Assembly: GCF_029439455.1 (NCBI RefSeq)
Contig: NZ_JAQFVG010000243.1
Location: forward strand, 1-64,000
Direction: 5' to 3'
DNA from: Caballeronia sp. BR00000012568055
GTDB lineage: Bacteria > Pseudomonadota > Gammaproteobacteria > Burkholderiales > Burkholderiaceae
DNA length: 64,000 nucleotides
Position 1 is the stretch's first letter; each line of letters begins with the position of its first letter. Shown in pieces: positions 21,095 through 28,634 of the stretch. The translations under genes were made by a program, and so were the position numbers. Under the pieces are notes generated by a model. That model searched no databases and had not been told where the DNA came from. It saw only the letters and a program-made list of their open reading frames with translations.

Positions 21095-22270
21095 ATGTCT
21101 AAAAGCCTTACCAAGCTCTGGTTGCGTGGCCTGAGACGCCTCGTTGCCGGCCAGGCGGAAGCCATTCGCGCCGCCAAGCCGCGACCGGTTGCCAAGCCCA
21201 CGCGCGCTAAAGCCGCGAAGACCGTCAAATCGACGCTCAAATCGGGCGCAGCCAAGAAAGCCGCGACGCCATCGCGTGCGGGCGCGAGTGCGCGCCCTGC
21301 CGTGCGCGAATCGCGGGTGCGGCCGCGGGCATCGGCGTGGGCGCGCGGAAAGTGGGAGCGGTCGTATCACTCCGCGCCGCCAACGGCCGGGCGCTTCGTC
21401 AACCATCTTTCGTACGCGTTGTATTTGCCGCCGAAAACCGCGCTTGAGCCGATGCCGCTCGTCGTCATGCTGCACGGTTGCAAGCAGAACGCGGATGAAT
21501 TCGCGCAGGGTACGCGCATCAATCTGCTCGCCGATAAATACGGTTTCGCCGTGCTGTTTCCTGAGCAATCGAAGCACGAACACGCGCATCGCTGTTGGCA
21601 CTGGTACGACGATTCAGCCGGCGGAGGCGGCGGCGAGGCGGCATCGATCGTATCGCTCGTGAAGGCGGTGATCGACGAGCATGACCTCGATGCAGAACGC
21701 GTGTATCTCGCGGGCATGTCCGCGGGCGCGGGACTCGCGGCCTTGCTCGCGATTCGCTATCCGCGATTATTCGCGGCAGTCGGCCTGCATTCCGGGCCGG
21801 TTTTTGGTGAAGCGCATTCGGCTATCGGCGCGATGGACGTCATGCGACGTGGCAGCCGCACCGATCCCATTTCGCTGATCGACGCCGCGCTCGACGTGCG
21901 CGATTACCCCGGCATGCCCGCGATCATCGTTCACGGCGAACTGGATTCGGTGGTGAGCGCGTCGAACGCGGAGCAATTGGCGAAACAGTTTCTGCGCCTG
22001 AACGGTTTCGTCGATGCAGCCGGCAACCGTCGCGCAGGCGAAGCGCGCGAAGAAGCGCATCCGGATGGCGTGGTGACGGACTACATCAAGAATGGCCGGC
22101 GCGTGGTGAAGACGTCGATCGTGCGCGGACTCGGCCATTCATGGGCCGGCGGCGACGATACCGTCGCGTTCCACTCGTCCAAAGGTCCGGACTCCGGCGC
22201 GGTGATGTGGGATTTTTTCAAATATCAGCGACGCCCGAGCGAGGCTGCACGCGACGCAGCGGTCGCGTAG
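21095..22270 (+). CDS. PHB depolymerase-family esterase
   Basis: Protein of 391 residues with an alpha/beta-hydrolase domain of the LpqC/PHB-depolymerase family. The nucleophile Ser lies in the lipase box GMSAG (about residue 209), the oxyanion motif is VVMLHGCKQN (about 125), and Asp/His come from HGELDSV and GLGHSW. The first 90 residues are a Lys/Arg/Ala-rich linker with no signal peptide, suggesting an intracellular enzyme that binds granules or another polyanion. Substrate could be PHB or another polyester. Confidence 0.85.
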   Translation: MSKSLTKLWLRGLRRLVAGQAEAIRAAKPRPVAKPTRAKAAKTVKSTLKSGAAKKAATPSRAGASARPAVRESRVRPRASAWARGKWERSYHSAPPTAGRFVNHLSYALYLPPKTALEPMPLVVMLHGCKQNADEFAQGTRINLLADKYGFAVLFPEQSKHEHAHRCWHWYDDSAGGGGGEAASIVSLVKAVIDEHDLDAERVYLAGMSAGAGLAALLAIRYPRLFAAVGLHSGPVFGEAHSAIGAMDVMRRGSRTDPISLIDAALDVRDYPGMPAIIVHGELDSVVSASNAEQLAKQFLRLNGFVDAAGNRRAGEAREEAHPDGVVTDYIKNGRRVVKTSIVRGLGHSWAGGDDTVAFHSSKGPDSGAVMWDFFKYQRRPSEAARDAAVA

Positions 22271-22360
22271 ACGGGGCATCCAGCGTTTCGAGTGTTGCAA
22301 ATTAGTCTTTACTATCAGAGATTTGTCACAAAAGTGCTGGTGTTGTGTCAGGGATTACCC

Positions 22361-22366
22361 TATAAT
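22361..22366 (+). promoter_or_regulatory. Consensus -10 element upstream of the DUF3563 gene
   Basis: A perfect TATAAT at 22361-22366 lies 44 bp before the DUF3563 start; a weak -35 (TGGTGT) sits 17 bp upstream. TTACCCTA and TAACCCTA repeats flank it. Confidence 0.55.
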
Positions 22367-22409
22367 CACTTTCATAGGTAGTAACCCTAGTATCCCAGCG
22401 AGGCCCACC

Positions 22410-22583
22410 ATGTTCCTGCTCAGCCGCATTTTCCTGTTCCTGACGAAGTCCGCCGACCAACGCGATCAACAACGCGACGACGAATATCTCGCCGAAGCCA
22501 CCGACATTTACGATCTCGAATATCGTATGAAGGCTTTGGACAAGCGTAAGGCGACGCGTTACCCGTCGTGGATGTCCAGCTAA
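22410..22583 (+). CDS. DUF3563 family small protein
   Basis: Product of 57 residues: a short hydrophobic N-terminus (MFLLSRIFLFLTK), then QRDDEYLAEATDIYDLEYRM and ending in RYPSWMSS. This is the DUF3563 pattern, common in Burkholderiaceae, with unknown function. The DLEYRM...LD segment resembles DUF1127-like small proteins. A consensus -10 and a strong terminator bracket it, so it is a monocistronic and probably well expressed gene. Confidence 0.85.
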   Translation: MFLLSRIFLFLTKSADQRDQQRDDEYLAEATDIYDLEYRMKALDKRKATRYPSWMSS

Positions 22584-22612
22584 GCTTTTAGCTTAAGCTT
22601 TGAGGCAAATAG

Positions 22613-22640
22613 AAATGCCGGCTTTGCAGCCGGCATTTTT
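22613..22640 (+). terminator. Rho-independent terminator after the DUF3563 gene
   Basis: A perfect 10-bp stem, AAATGCCGGC (22613-22622) with GCCGGCATTT (22629-22638), loop TTTGCA, ending in a T-run. It faces the ohr gene and could serve both strands. Confidence 0.85.
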
Positions 22641-22660
22641 GTATCTCAGGCGCTTAAGCC

Positions 22661-23080
22661 TCAGACGAGCTTCACGCGCACATCGACGTTACCGCGCGTC
22701 GCGTTCGAGTACGGGCAAACCTTGTGCGCTGTATCGACGAGCGCCTGTGCTTCGGCGCGATCCAGACCCGGCAGCGTCACGCACAGTTCGATATCGAGCG
22801 CGAAACCGCCTGCATCGTTCGGGCCGACGCCTACGTCGGCGGTGACCGTTGTATCGGCGGGAACAGTTTTCTTTTGTTGACCGGCGACGAACTTCATTGC
22901 CGACAGAAAGCACGCCGAGTAACCGGCTGCGAACAACTGCTCCGGATTCGTGCCCGCCGCGCCCGCGCCGCCCAATTCCTTCGGTGCGCTCAACTTCACA
23001 TTCAACTGCTCATCCGACGACACCGCACGTCCGTCACGTCCGCCGGTGCTGGTTGCCGTAGCTTTGTACAGAATGGTCAT
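22661..23080 (-). CDS. ohr: Organic hydroperoxide resistance peroxiredoxin Ohr
   Basis: Thiol peroxidase of 139 residues in the OsmC/Ohr fold that reduces organic and fatty-acid hydroperoxides. The two catalytic Cys residues are in GYSACFLSA (C57) and KVCPYSNATRGN (C121), and the active-site Glu is in NPEQLFAAG. The C-terminal NATRGNVDV.V is characteristic. It lies downstream of ohrR in the same direction with a 132-bp promoter region between. Confidence 0.94.
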   Translation of the reverse strand: MTILYKATATSTGGRDGRAVSSDEQLNVKLSAPKELGGAGAAGTNPEQLFAAGYSACFLSAMKFVAGQQKKTVPADTTVTADVGVGPNDAGGFALDIELCVTLPGLDRAEAQALVDTAHKVCPYSNATRGNVDVRVKLV

Positions 23081-23141
23081 GGCTCTCTCCTTGGTTCGGT
23101 TGGTTGACTGGTCAGCACTGCATCGACCACGGAGAGGAATA

Positions 23142-23186
23142 TATCGCGATAATCATTAGTGTACAAATTAAATTTTCGCGATGATT
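23142..23186 (-). promoter_or_regulatory. Candidate OhrR operator/promoter of ohr
   Basis: The AT-rich stretch between ohrR and ohr contains TACAAATTAAATTTT (23162-23176), similar to the TACAATT/AATTGTA OhrR half-site pattern. It is flanked by TCGCGAT copies and by AATCAT/ATGATT inverted arms (23151-23156, 23181-23186). Assignment to OhrR rests on position and partial sequence match. Confidence 0.5.
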
Positions 23187-23212
23187 TGCTTAGCCGTTCT
23201 CTATCGGCTCGG

Positions 23213-23668
23213 CTATGACTGTCCGATGTACTCGTTAAGCGATGCGCGCAGACGAACCAGATCGCTGCGCAAACGCAGCAATTCGTCGATATCCGATCCC
23301 GCCGCGCAGAAAATTTCCGTAGGAATGCCCTTCGCGGACTCGCGCAGATCGCGTCCGTTTTGCGTCAGGCGAATATGCACTTGCCGCTCGTCAGCAATCC
23401 CGCGCGTACGTTCGACGTAACCCTGCGCTTCGAGCCGCTTAAGCAGCGGCGTCATCGTCGCCGAGTCGAGCGAAAGCCGCGTGGCGATTTCCTTGACCGT
23501 GATGCCGTCGTTCTGCCAGAGCACGAGCATCGCGAGATATTGCGGATAGGTCAGGCCGAGTTTTTCGAGCAGCGGCTTGTAGGTCTTCGTCATCGCAAGC
23601 GATGTCGAGTAGAGCGCAAAGCAGAGTTGCTGATCGAGTTCGAGCGGGAATTCGGCGGGCGAGGTCAT
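23213..23668 (-). CDS. ohrR: MarR-family organic peroxide sensor OhrR
   Basis: Winged-helix repressor of 151 residues. The peroxide-sensing Cys is conserved near the N-terminus in [13 protein letters not shown] (C16), and [13 protein letters not shown] followed by [23 protein letters not shown] forms the DNA-binding region (about 40-90). Oxidation of the Cys by organic hydroperoxide releases the protein from the ohr promoter in known members. It is placed directly upstream of ohr. Confidence 0.92.
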   Translation of the reverse strand: MTSPAEFPLELDQQLCFALYSTSLAMTKTYKPLLEKLGLTYPQYLAMLVLWQNDGITVKEIATRLSLDSATMTPLLKRLEAQGYVERTRGIADERQVHIRLTQNGRDLRESAKGIPTEIFCAAGSDIDELLRLRSDLVRLRASLNEYIGQS

Positions 23669-23765
23669 GGCGAGGCGCGGCGAAGCGCGACGAAAAGGCC
23701 GTATGGCCGATGTCGCTAGTGTACGTAAAACGCTTCGCGCGCGAAGGAACGCTGCGCGGCGCTGC

Positions 23766-24578
23766 TTAAGCGCCCGTTGCGTCGGGGATATCGGGCGTTT
23801 CCGGCGATTGCACGCCGAAGCAGCCGCGATAGGTGGCGTAGAACGAACAATAAAGCGCCGTGGTCACCAGAATCGATGCGGGCATCAGCACGGCAAAGGC
23901 CATTTCCTGGCTCAGGCCGATCGCCTGCATCAGCGCCGTCAGACCGAACGACACCGCCAGCGCCACCGCGATCCACACGATCCCATACAGCACGAACGCG
24001 CCGCGATTGCGCCAGCACGAAACCAGGCTGAAGAACAACGCCTTCGCGGTCGGAACCTCGTGCCATGCCACCAGAATCGGCGCGAACCAGAACAGCATCG
24101 CGACCGGAACGTAGCACGCCATCGCCACGAGCACGGCGAGCGGGCTGAAGCTCGCGGCGACGGTTTCAGGGTCGCCGGTCGGGCCGTCGCCCATCATCAT
24201 GCTAAGCAACGTGCCGCCATCGACCAACGCCGATAACGCGAAAATCACCGCCATCGCCACGATATACAGCGCGCCGAGCAGCAGCAGCCGACGGGCGACC
24301 GTGCCGCCGTAGGAGCGAAAGCCATCGACGAGAATGGTCGGCCAGACCGGCTTGCCAGCGATGGTATTGCGACACGCCGCCATGAAGCCGACCGCGACGC
24401 CCGGAATAAACAGCAGCGGCAAAAACGGCCCGATCAGCGGCACGCGCGAAATCAGCGTCATCGCGAACAGATACGCGAAAAACACCGTGAGAAACGCAAA
24501 CGGATTGCGGCGGAACAGCCACAGGCCTTGGCGGAACCAGACATAGCCGGTCTTGGCGGGGACTTCGATGAGTCGCAT
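23766..24578 (-). CDS. BPSS1780-type membrane protein
   Basis: Integral membrane protein of 270 residues with about six hydrophobic segments, starting [20 protein letters not shown], which is the signature N-terminus of a Burkholderiales family named after BPSS1780. Function is unknown. It lies 12 bp downstream of thrB in the same direction and is probably cotranscribed with it. Confidence 0.8.
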   Translation of the reverse strand: MRLIEVPAKTGYVWFRQGLWLFRRNPFAFLTVFFAYLFAMTLISRVPLIGPFLPLLFIPGVAVGFMAACRNTIAGKPVWPTILVDGFRSYGGTVARRLLLLGALYIVAMAVIFALSALVDGGTLLSMMMGDGPTGDPETVAASFSPLAVLVAMACYVPVAMLFWFAPILVAWHEVPTAKALFFSLVSCWRNRGAFVLYGIVWIAVALAVSFGLTALMQAIGLSQEMAFAVLMPASILVTTALYCSFYATYRGCFGVQSPETPDIPDATGA

Positions 24579-24590
24579 GAGTGTGAAAAG

Positions 24591-25562
24591 TTACCGTTGG
24601 GCGTGAGTCGACGCCGCTTTGACGCGTTCGCGCAGAATGCGTTCGAAATGGCCGGGATCGTGCGCTTTGAGCATCTGCGCTTCGCGCGGCCGATGGAAGT
24701 CGTACAGGCGCGACACCCAAAAGCGCATCGCGCCGGCGCGCAGCATGTCGTTCCAGTGGCGCTCTTCTGCCGGCGTGAACGGACGCACGGTCTGATACGC
24801 GCGCAGCATGGCATCGACACGTGCGTGATCGAGCACGCCCATATTCAGATCGATACACCAATCGTTCACGGTGACGGCAACATCGAACAACCATTTATCG
24901 ACGCCCGCAAAGTAGAAATCGAAAAATCCACCCAGCCGCGCGTGCTCGATGCCATCCGCGAACAAAACATTGTCGCGGAACAAATCGCAATGGCACGGGC
25001 CGCCCGGCAGCGATGCGTAATCGCCCGAGCCGAAAAACGCCGCCTGATGCGCGAGTTCGCTTTCGATCAGCGTGCGCTGCGCTTCGCTCAAATAGTCGAT
25101 GATCGACGGCACGTTTTCCTGCCACCACGCGAGACTGCGCAGATTCGGCTGATGCGCCGGGAAATCGCGCCCGGCGAGATGCAGACGCGCCAGCATCTGA
25201 CCCACTTCGATGCAGTGCGCGGGCGTCGGCGCGAGTTCCGGCTTGCCTTCGAGCTTGGTTACGATGGTCGCGGGCTTGCCGTTGAGCAGCGCGAACAACG
25301 CGCCATCGCGACGCGGCATCGGGTCCGGCACGGGCACGCGATGCGACGCCAGATGGCGCATCAGATCGAGATAGAACGGCAACTGCTGCGCCGTCAACTT
25401 TTCGAAGATCGTCAGCACGAATTCGCCGCGCGTGGTCGTGAGAAAGAAATTGCTGTTCTCGATGCCCGACTGGATGCCGCGCAATTCGACGACATCGCCG
25501 AGATCGTAATGTTGCAGCCAGTCGCCCAGTTCGGCGTCAGAGACGGGAGTGAATACGGCCAT
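24591..25562 (-). CDS. thrB: Homoserine kinase (ThrB, APH-fold type)
   Basis: Phosphorylates L-homoserine in threonine biosynthesis. The 323-residue product belongs to the phosphotransferase-like (non-GHMP) family used by beta-proteobacteria: [22 protein letters not shown] near residue 31 is the nucleotide-binding part, and the catalytic loop is [15 protein letters not shown] (about 185-199), followed by [17 protein letters not shown]. The ATG at 25562 gives the usual MAVFTPVSD start; a 15-residue longer form is possible. Confidence 0.92.
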   Translation of the reverse strand: MAVFTPVSDAELGDWLQHYDLGDVVELRGIQSGIENSNFFLTTTRGEFVLTIFEKLTAQQLPFYLDLMRHLASHRVPVPDPMPRRDGALFALLNGKPATIVTKLEGKPELAPTPAHCIEVGQMLARLHLAGRDFPAHQPNLRSLAWWQENVPSIIDYLSEAQRTLIESELAHQAAFFGSGDYASLPGGPCHCDLFRDNVLFADGIEHARLGGFFDFYFAGVDKWLFDVAVTVNDWCIDLNMGVLDHARVDAMLRAYQTVRPFTPAEERHWNDMLRAGAMRFWVSRLYDFHRPREAQMLKAHDPGHFERILRERVKAASTHAQR

Positions 25563-25669
25563 GCGGGATACGTCAGTCAGGTTGGGCGGCGCGGGCCGCT
25601 GCGTCACGGGCCAGCGGCCTTGAAGATACGCCCGCTCAGGAAGAGCGGGCCGGGGACAGGCTTGAGACT

Positions 25670-26074
25670 TCAGTAATGCAGGTTGATCGACGGCAGACGC
25701 GTGCTTGCCTTGCCGTTGTCGCGCACTTGCGGCGAGGTGTCGGCGGGCGAACTCATCTGATAGCGCGTGCCGAAGTTCGAACGCACGTCGATTTCCACCG
25801 GCTTGCCCTTGTCACGATACTCGGTGATTTCCGTGCCGTTGGTGCTCAGCTCGTGATAGCTCGGCAGACGCGGCGGCGAGATTTCGACTTTCGAACTGAC
25901 ATTCGCGGGCGGCCGGTTGATGGCTTTCAGATCGGGAAGGCCCGCGGCTTCTTCCGGCGACATCTGCTTTTGCGCGACCGGCTGGTCCGCTGGCTGAACG
26001 TTCGGCTGCGCGAACGCGCCAAAGCTTGCGGCGGCAAAAACGGCCGCGGCGGCGGCGGAAAGAAGCGGCTTCAT
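25670..26074 (-). CDS. DUF2782 periplasmic protein
   Basis: Product of 134 residues with a signal peptide ([20 protein letters not shown], cleavage after AFA) and a domain with [16 protein letters not shown] typical of DUF2782. Family genes usually stand next to thrB and polA, as here. Function unknown. Confidence 0.85.
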   Translation of the reverse strand: MKPLLSAAAAAVFAAASFGAFAQPNVQPADQPVAQKQMSPEEAAGLPDLKAINRPPANVSSKVEISPPRLPSYHELSTNGTEITEYRDKGKPVEIDVRSNFGTRYQMSSPADTSPQVRDNGKASTRLPSINLHY

Positions 26075-26306
26075 GATGGTTCTCCGGACAATCGTCGGAT
26101 TCTAGCAAATTGGCAGCACATTCAATGCCGGATTCAATGCCCGACTCCGGCGCAACGCCTTATTTTGCGCCGCTTTCGCGCGTTTCGAATAAATGCCGTT
26201 GTACCGTGTCGCCGGGCGCACTCATGGCAGCATGGGCTTCATGGTCCGCACAATCTTCCGTGTTAATGTCTTTCGATACGATGGCATTCGGAATATCTAC
26301 AAGATC

Positions 26307-27833
26307 ATGACAAACGACCGGACACAAACCACGCAAGGCACACCCGCCAACGACTTTCCCACCGAATCTTTCGACGATCCCGTCGCTGCCGTCACGCGCC
26401 TTTCCGCGATCTACGAAGCCAACACGGGCTTTCTGCGCGACGCCTTCGCGCGGTATCGGCGCAACGAGCAGTTCACGCATCGCGTGCGCGCGTGCTATCC
26501 GTTCGTGCGCGTGCGGACCGAGCTGAATACGCAAATCGACTCGCGGCGTTCGTACGGCTTCGTTGCCGGACCGGGCATCTTCGAAACCACGCTGACACGG
26601 CCCGATCTGTTTGGCGATTACTACCGTGAGCAATTGCGCTTGCTGACGAAGAACCATCACGTGGGAATCGAAGTGGGCGTATCGGCGCAACCCATTCCGA
26701 TTCACTTTGCGTTCGCGGAAGGCATTCACCTCGAGGGCGATCTCGATCGCGACCGCTTGCTCGCCATGCGCAATATCTTCGATACACCCGACCTCGCGTT
26801 GCTGGACGATCGCATTGTCAATGGCACGTATGAGCCGGGACCGGGCGAGCCGCATCCGCTGGCTTTGTTCACGGCGGCGCGGGTGGATTTCTCGTTGCAT
26901 CGGCTGAGGCACTACACGGCGACTTCGCCGACGCATTTTCAGAACTACGTGCTTTATACGAACTACCAGTTTTATATCGATGAGTTCGTGAAGCTCGGCC
27001 GCACGATGATGTCGCGCGCCGACGATGAAGAGACGCGCGCGTATCGCAGTGAATATTCGTCGTTCGTCGAACCAGGCGATGTGATCACGTATAACGCGAA
27101 TCTCGGTGAGCAACCGGAAGAGGGCGCGGCACCCCCGCGCTTGCCGCAGATGCCCGCGTATCACCTGAAGCGTGCGGACGGCAGTGGCATCACGATGGTG
27201 AATATCGGCGTGGGGCCGTCGAATGCGAAGACCATCACGGATCATATTGCAGTGTTGCGGCCGCATGCGTGGATCATGCTCGGTCACTGCGCGGGTTTGC
27301 GCAATACGCAGCGTCTGGGCGATTACGTGCTGGCGCACGGTTATGTGCGCGAAGACCACGTACTCGATGATGATCTGCCGTTGTGGGTGCCGGTGCCTGC
27401 GCTTGCCGAAGTGCAGGTTGCGTTGGAACGTGCCGTTGCGCAGGTCACGCAATTGGATGGCGTCGAGTTAAAGCGTGTGATGCGCACGGGTACGGTCGCG
27501 AGCGTCGATAACCGCAACTGGGAGTTGCGCGATCATCGCGAGCCGGTGCGTCGGTTGTCGCAAAGTCGCGCGGTGGCGCTCGATATGGAAAGCGCGACGA
27601 TCGCGGCGAACGGGTTCAGATTCCGTGTGCCTTATGGGACGCTGCTGTGTGTATCGGATAAGCCGTTACATGGTGAGTTGAAGCTGCCGGGAATGGCGGA
27701 TCAGTTCTATCGCGCGCAAGTGGATCAGCACTTGCAGATCGGCGTGAAGGCGATGGAGTTGTTGCGGATGAACGGCTTGTCGAAGCTGCATTCGCGGAAG
27801 TTGCGGAGCTTTGCGGAAGTGGCGTTTCAGTAA
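26307..27833 (+). CDS. amn: AMP nucleosidase
   Basis: Hydrolyses AMP to adenine and ribose-5-phosphate. The product has 508 residues. The N-terminal AMP nucleosidase domain (about 20-185, with RSYGFVAGPGIFETTLTRP) is followed by a nucleoside-phosphorylase-fold domain with MVNIGVGPSNAKTITDH, LGHCAGLRNTQRLGDYV and VALDMESATIAANGFRF. The ATG at 26307 is chosen by family length; in-frame starts at 26241 and 26193 would add 22-38 unrelated residues. Confidence 0.92.
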   Translation: MTNDRTQTTQGTPANDFPTESFDDPVAAVTRLSAIYEANTGFLRDAFARYRRNEQFTHRVRACYPFVRVRTELNTQIDSRRSYGFVAGPGIFETTLTRPDLFGDYYREQLRLLTKNHHVGIEVGVSAQPIPIHFAFAEGIHLEGDLDRDRLLAMRNIFDTPDLALLDDRIVNGTYEPGPGEPHPLALFTAARVDFSLHRLRHYTATSPTHFQNYVLYTNYQFYIDEFVKLGRTMMSRADDEETRAYRSEYSSFVEPGDVITYNANLGEQPEEGAAPPRLPQMPAYHLKRADGSGITMVNIGVGPSNAKTITDHIAVLRPHAWIMLGHCAGLRNTQRLGDYVLAHGYVREDHVLDDDLPLWVPVPALAEVQVALERAVAQVTQLDGVELKRVMRTGTVASVDNRNWELRDHREPVRRLSQSRAVALDMESATIAANGFRFRVPYGTLLCVSDKPLHGELKLPGMADQFYRAQVDQHLQIGVKAMELLRMNGLSKLHSRKLRSFAEVAFQ

Positions 27834-27843
27834 GCAAGGAAGC

Positions 27844-27875
27844 AAAAAAGCGGGATCAAGCGATCCCGCTTTTTT
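27844..27875. terminator. Bidirectional terminator between amn and the LOG gene
   Basis: AAAAAAGCGGGATC (27844-27857) and GATCCCGCTTTTTT (27862-27875) pair perfectly across a 4-nt loop. The A-run and T-run make it functional for both converging genes. Confidence 0.9.
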
Positions 27876-27883
27876 GTCGCGCA

Positions 27884-28633
27884 TTACAAATAGAACGGCC
27901 GATCATCATCCGACTTACCTTCCGCCGGCTGCTCAGCCACATCCTCACGATCTTCATAAAACGCCAACACCGCATCCAGCACCTGATCCGGATCGTCGAT
28001 CACCTTCATCAGATCCAGATCCTTCTCGCTGATCACGCCATTGGTCAACAGTGTGTTCTTGAACCAATCGAGCAAGCCGGCCCAAAACTCCGCGCCCACC
28101 AAAACGATAGGCACATGGCGCGACTTCTTGGTCTGAATCAGGGTCAGCACTTCGGCCAGTTCATCCAGCGTGCCGAAACCGCCTGGCATCACCACGACCG
28201 CATCCGAGTTCTTCACGAACGTGACCTTGCGCGTGAAGAAGTGGCGGAATCGCAGCGAGATATCCTGCCATTGATTGCCCGACTGCTCGTGCGGCAATTC
28301 GATGTTCAAACCCACCGACGGCGACTTGCCCGCATGCGCGCCTTTGTTGGCCGCTTCCATGATGCCCGGACCGCCGCCCGAGATCACCGCGAAGCCCGCA
28401 TCGGAGAATTTCTGCGCGATTTCGATGGTCAGCTTGTAGTACGGCGACTCGGGTTTGAGACGCGCGGAACCATATATGCTGATGGCAGGACGGATCTCCG
28501 AGAGGTACTCGGTCGCCTCGATAAACTCTGCCATAATCGTGAACATCTGCCACGATGCGCGAGCCTTTTTGGCCGTCGCGCGCTCTTGATCTGCGAGTGA
28601 TCGCAGACTCGGAATCACTTTTCTCTTGTTCAT
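27884..28633 (-). CDS. LOG-family protein (cytokinin riboside phosphoribohydrolase-like)
   Basis: Protein of 249 residues in the TIGR00730/LOG Rossmann family. ISIYGSAR (about 50), VISGGGPGIMEAANKGA (about 83) and the signature PGGFGTLDE (about 148) are visible. Family members hydrolyse nucleoside monophosphates such as AMP or cytokinin ribotides; pairing with amn on the facing strand may be coincidental. Its start codon is separated by one base from that of polA on the other strand. Confidence 0.88.
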   Translation of the reverse strand: MNKRKVIPSLRSLADQERATAKKARASWQMFTIMAEFIEATEYLSEIRPAISIYGSARLKPESPYYKLTIEIAQKFSDAGFAVISGGGPGIMEAANKGAHAGKSPSVGLNIELPHEQSGNQWQDISLRFRHFFTRKVTFVKNSDAVVVMPGGFGTLDELAEVLTLIQTKKSRHVPIVLVGAEFWAGLLDWFKNTLLTNGVISEKDLDLMKVIDDPDQVLDAVLAFYEDREDVAEQPAEGKSDDDRPFYL

Positions 28634-28634
28634 A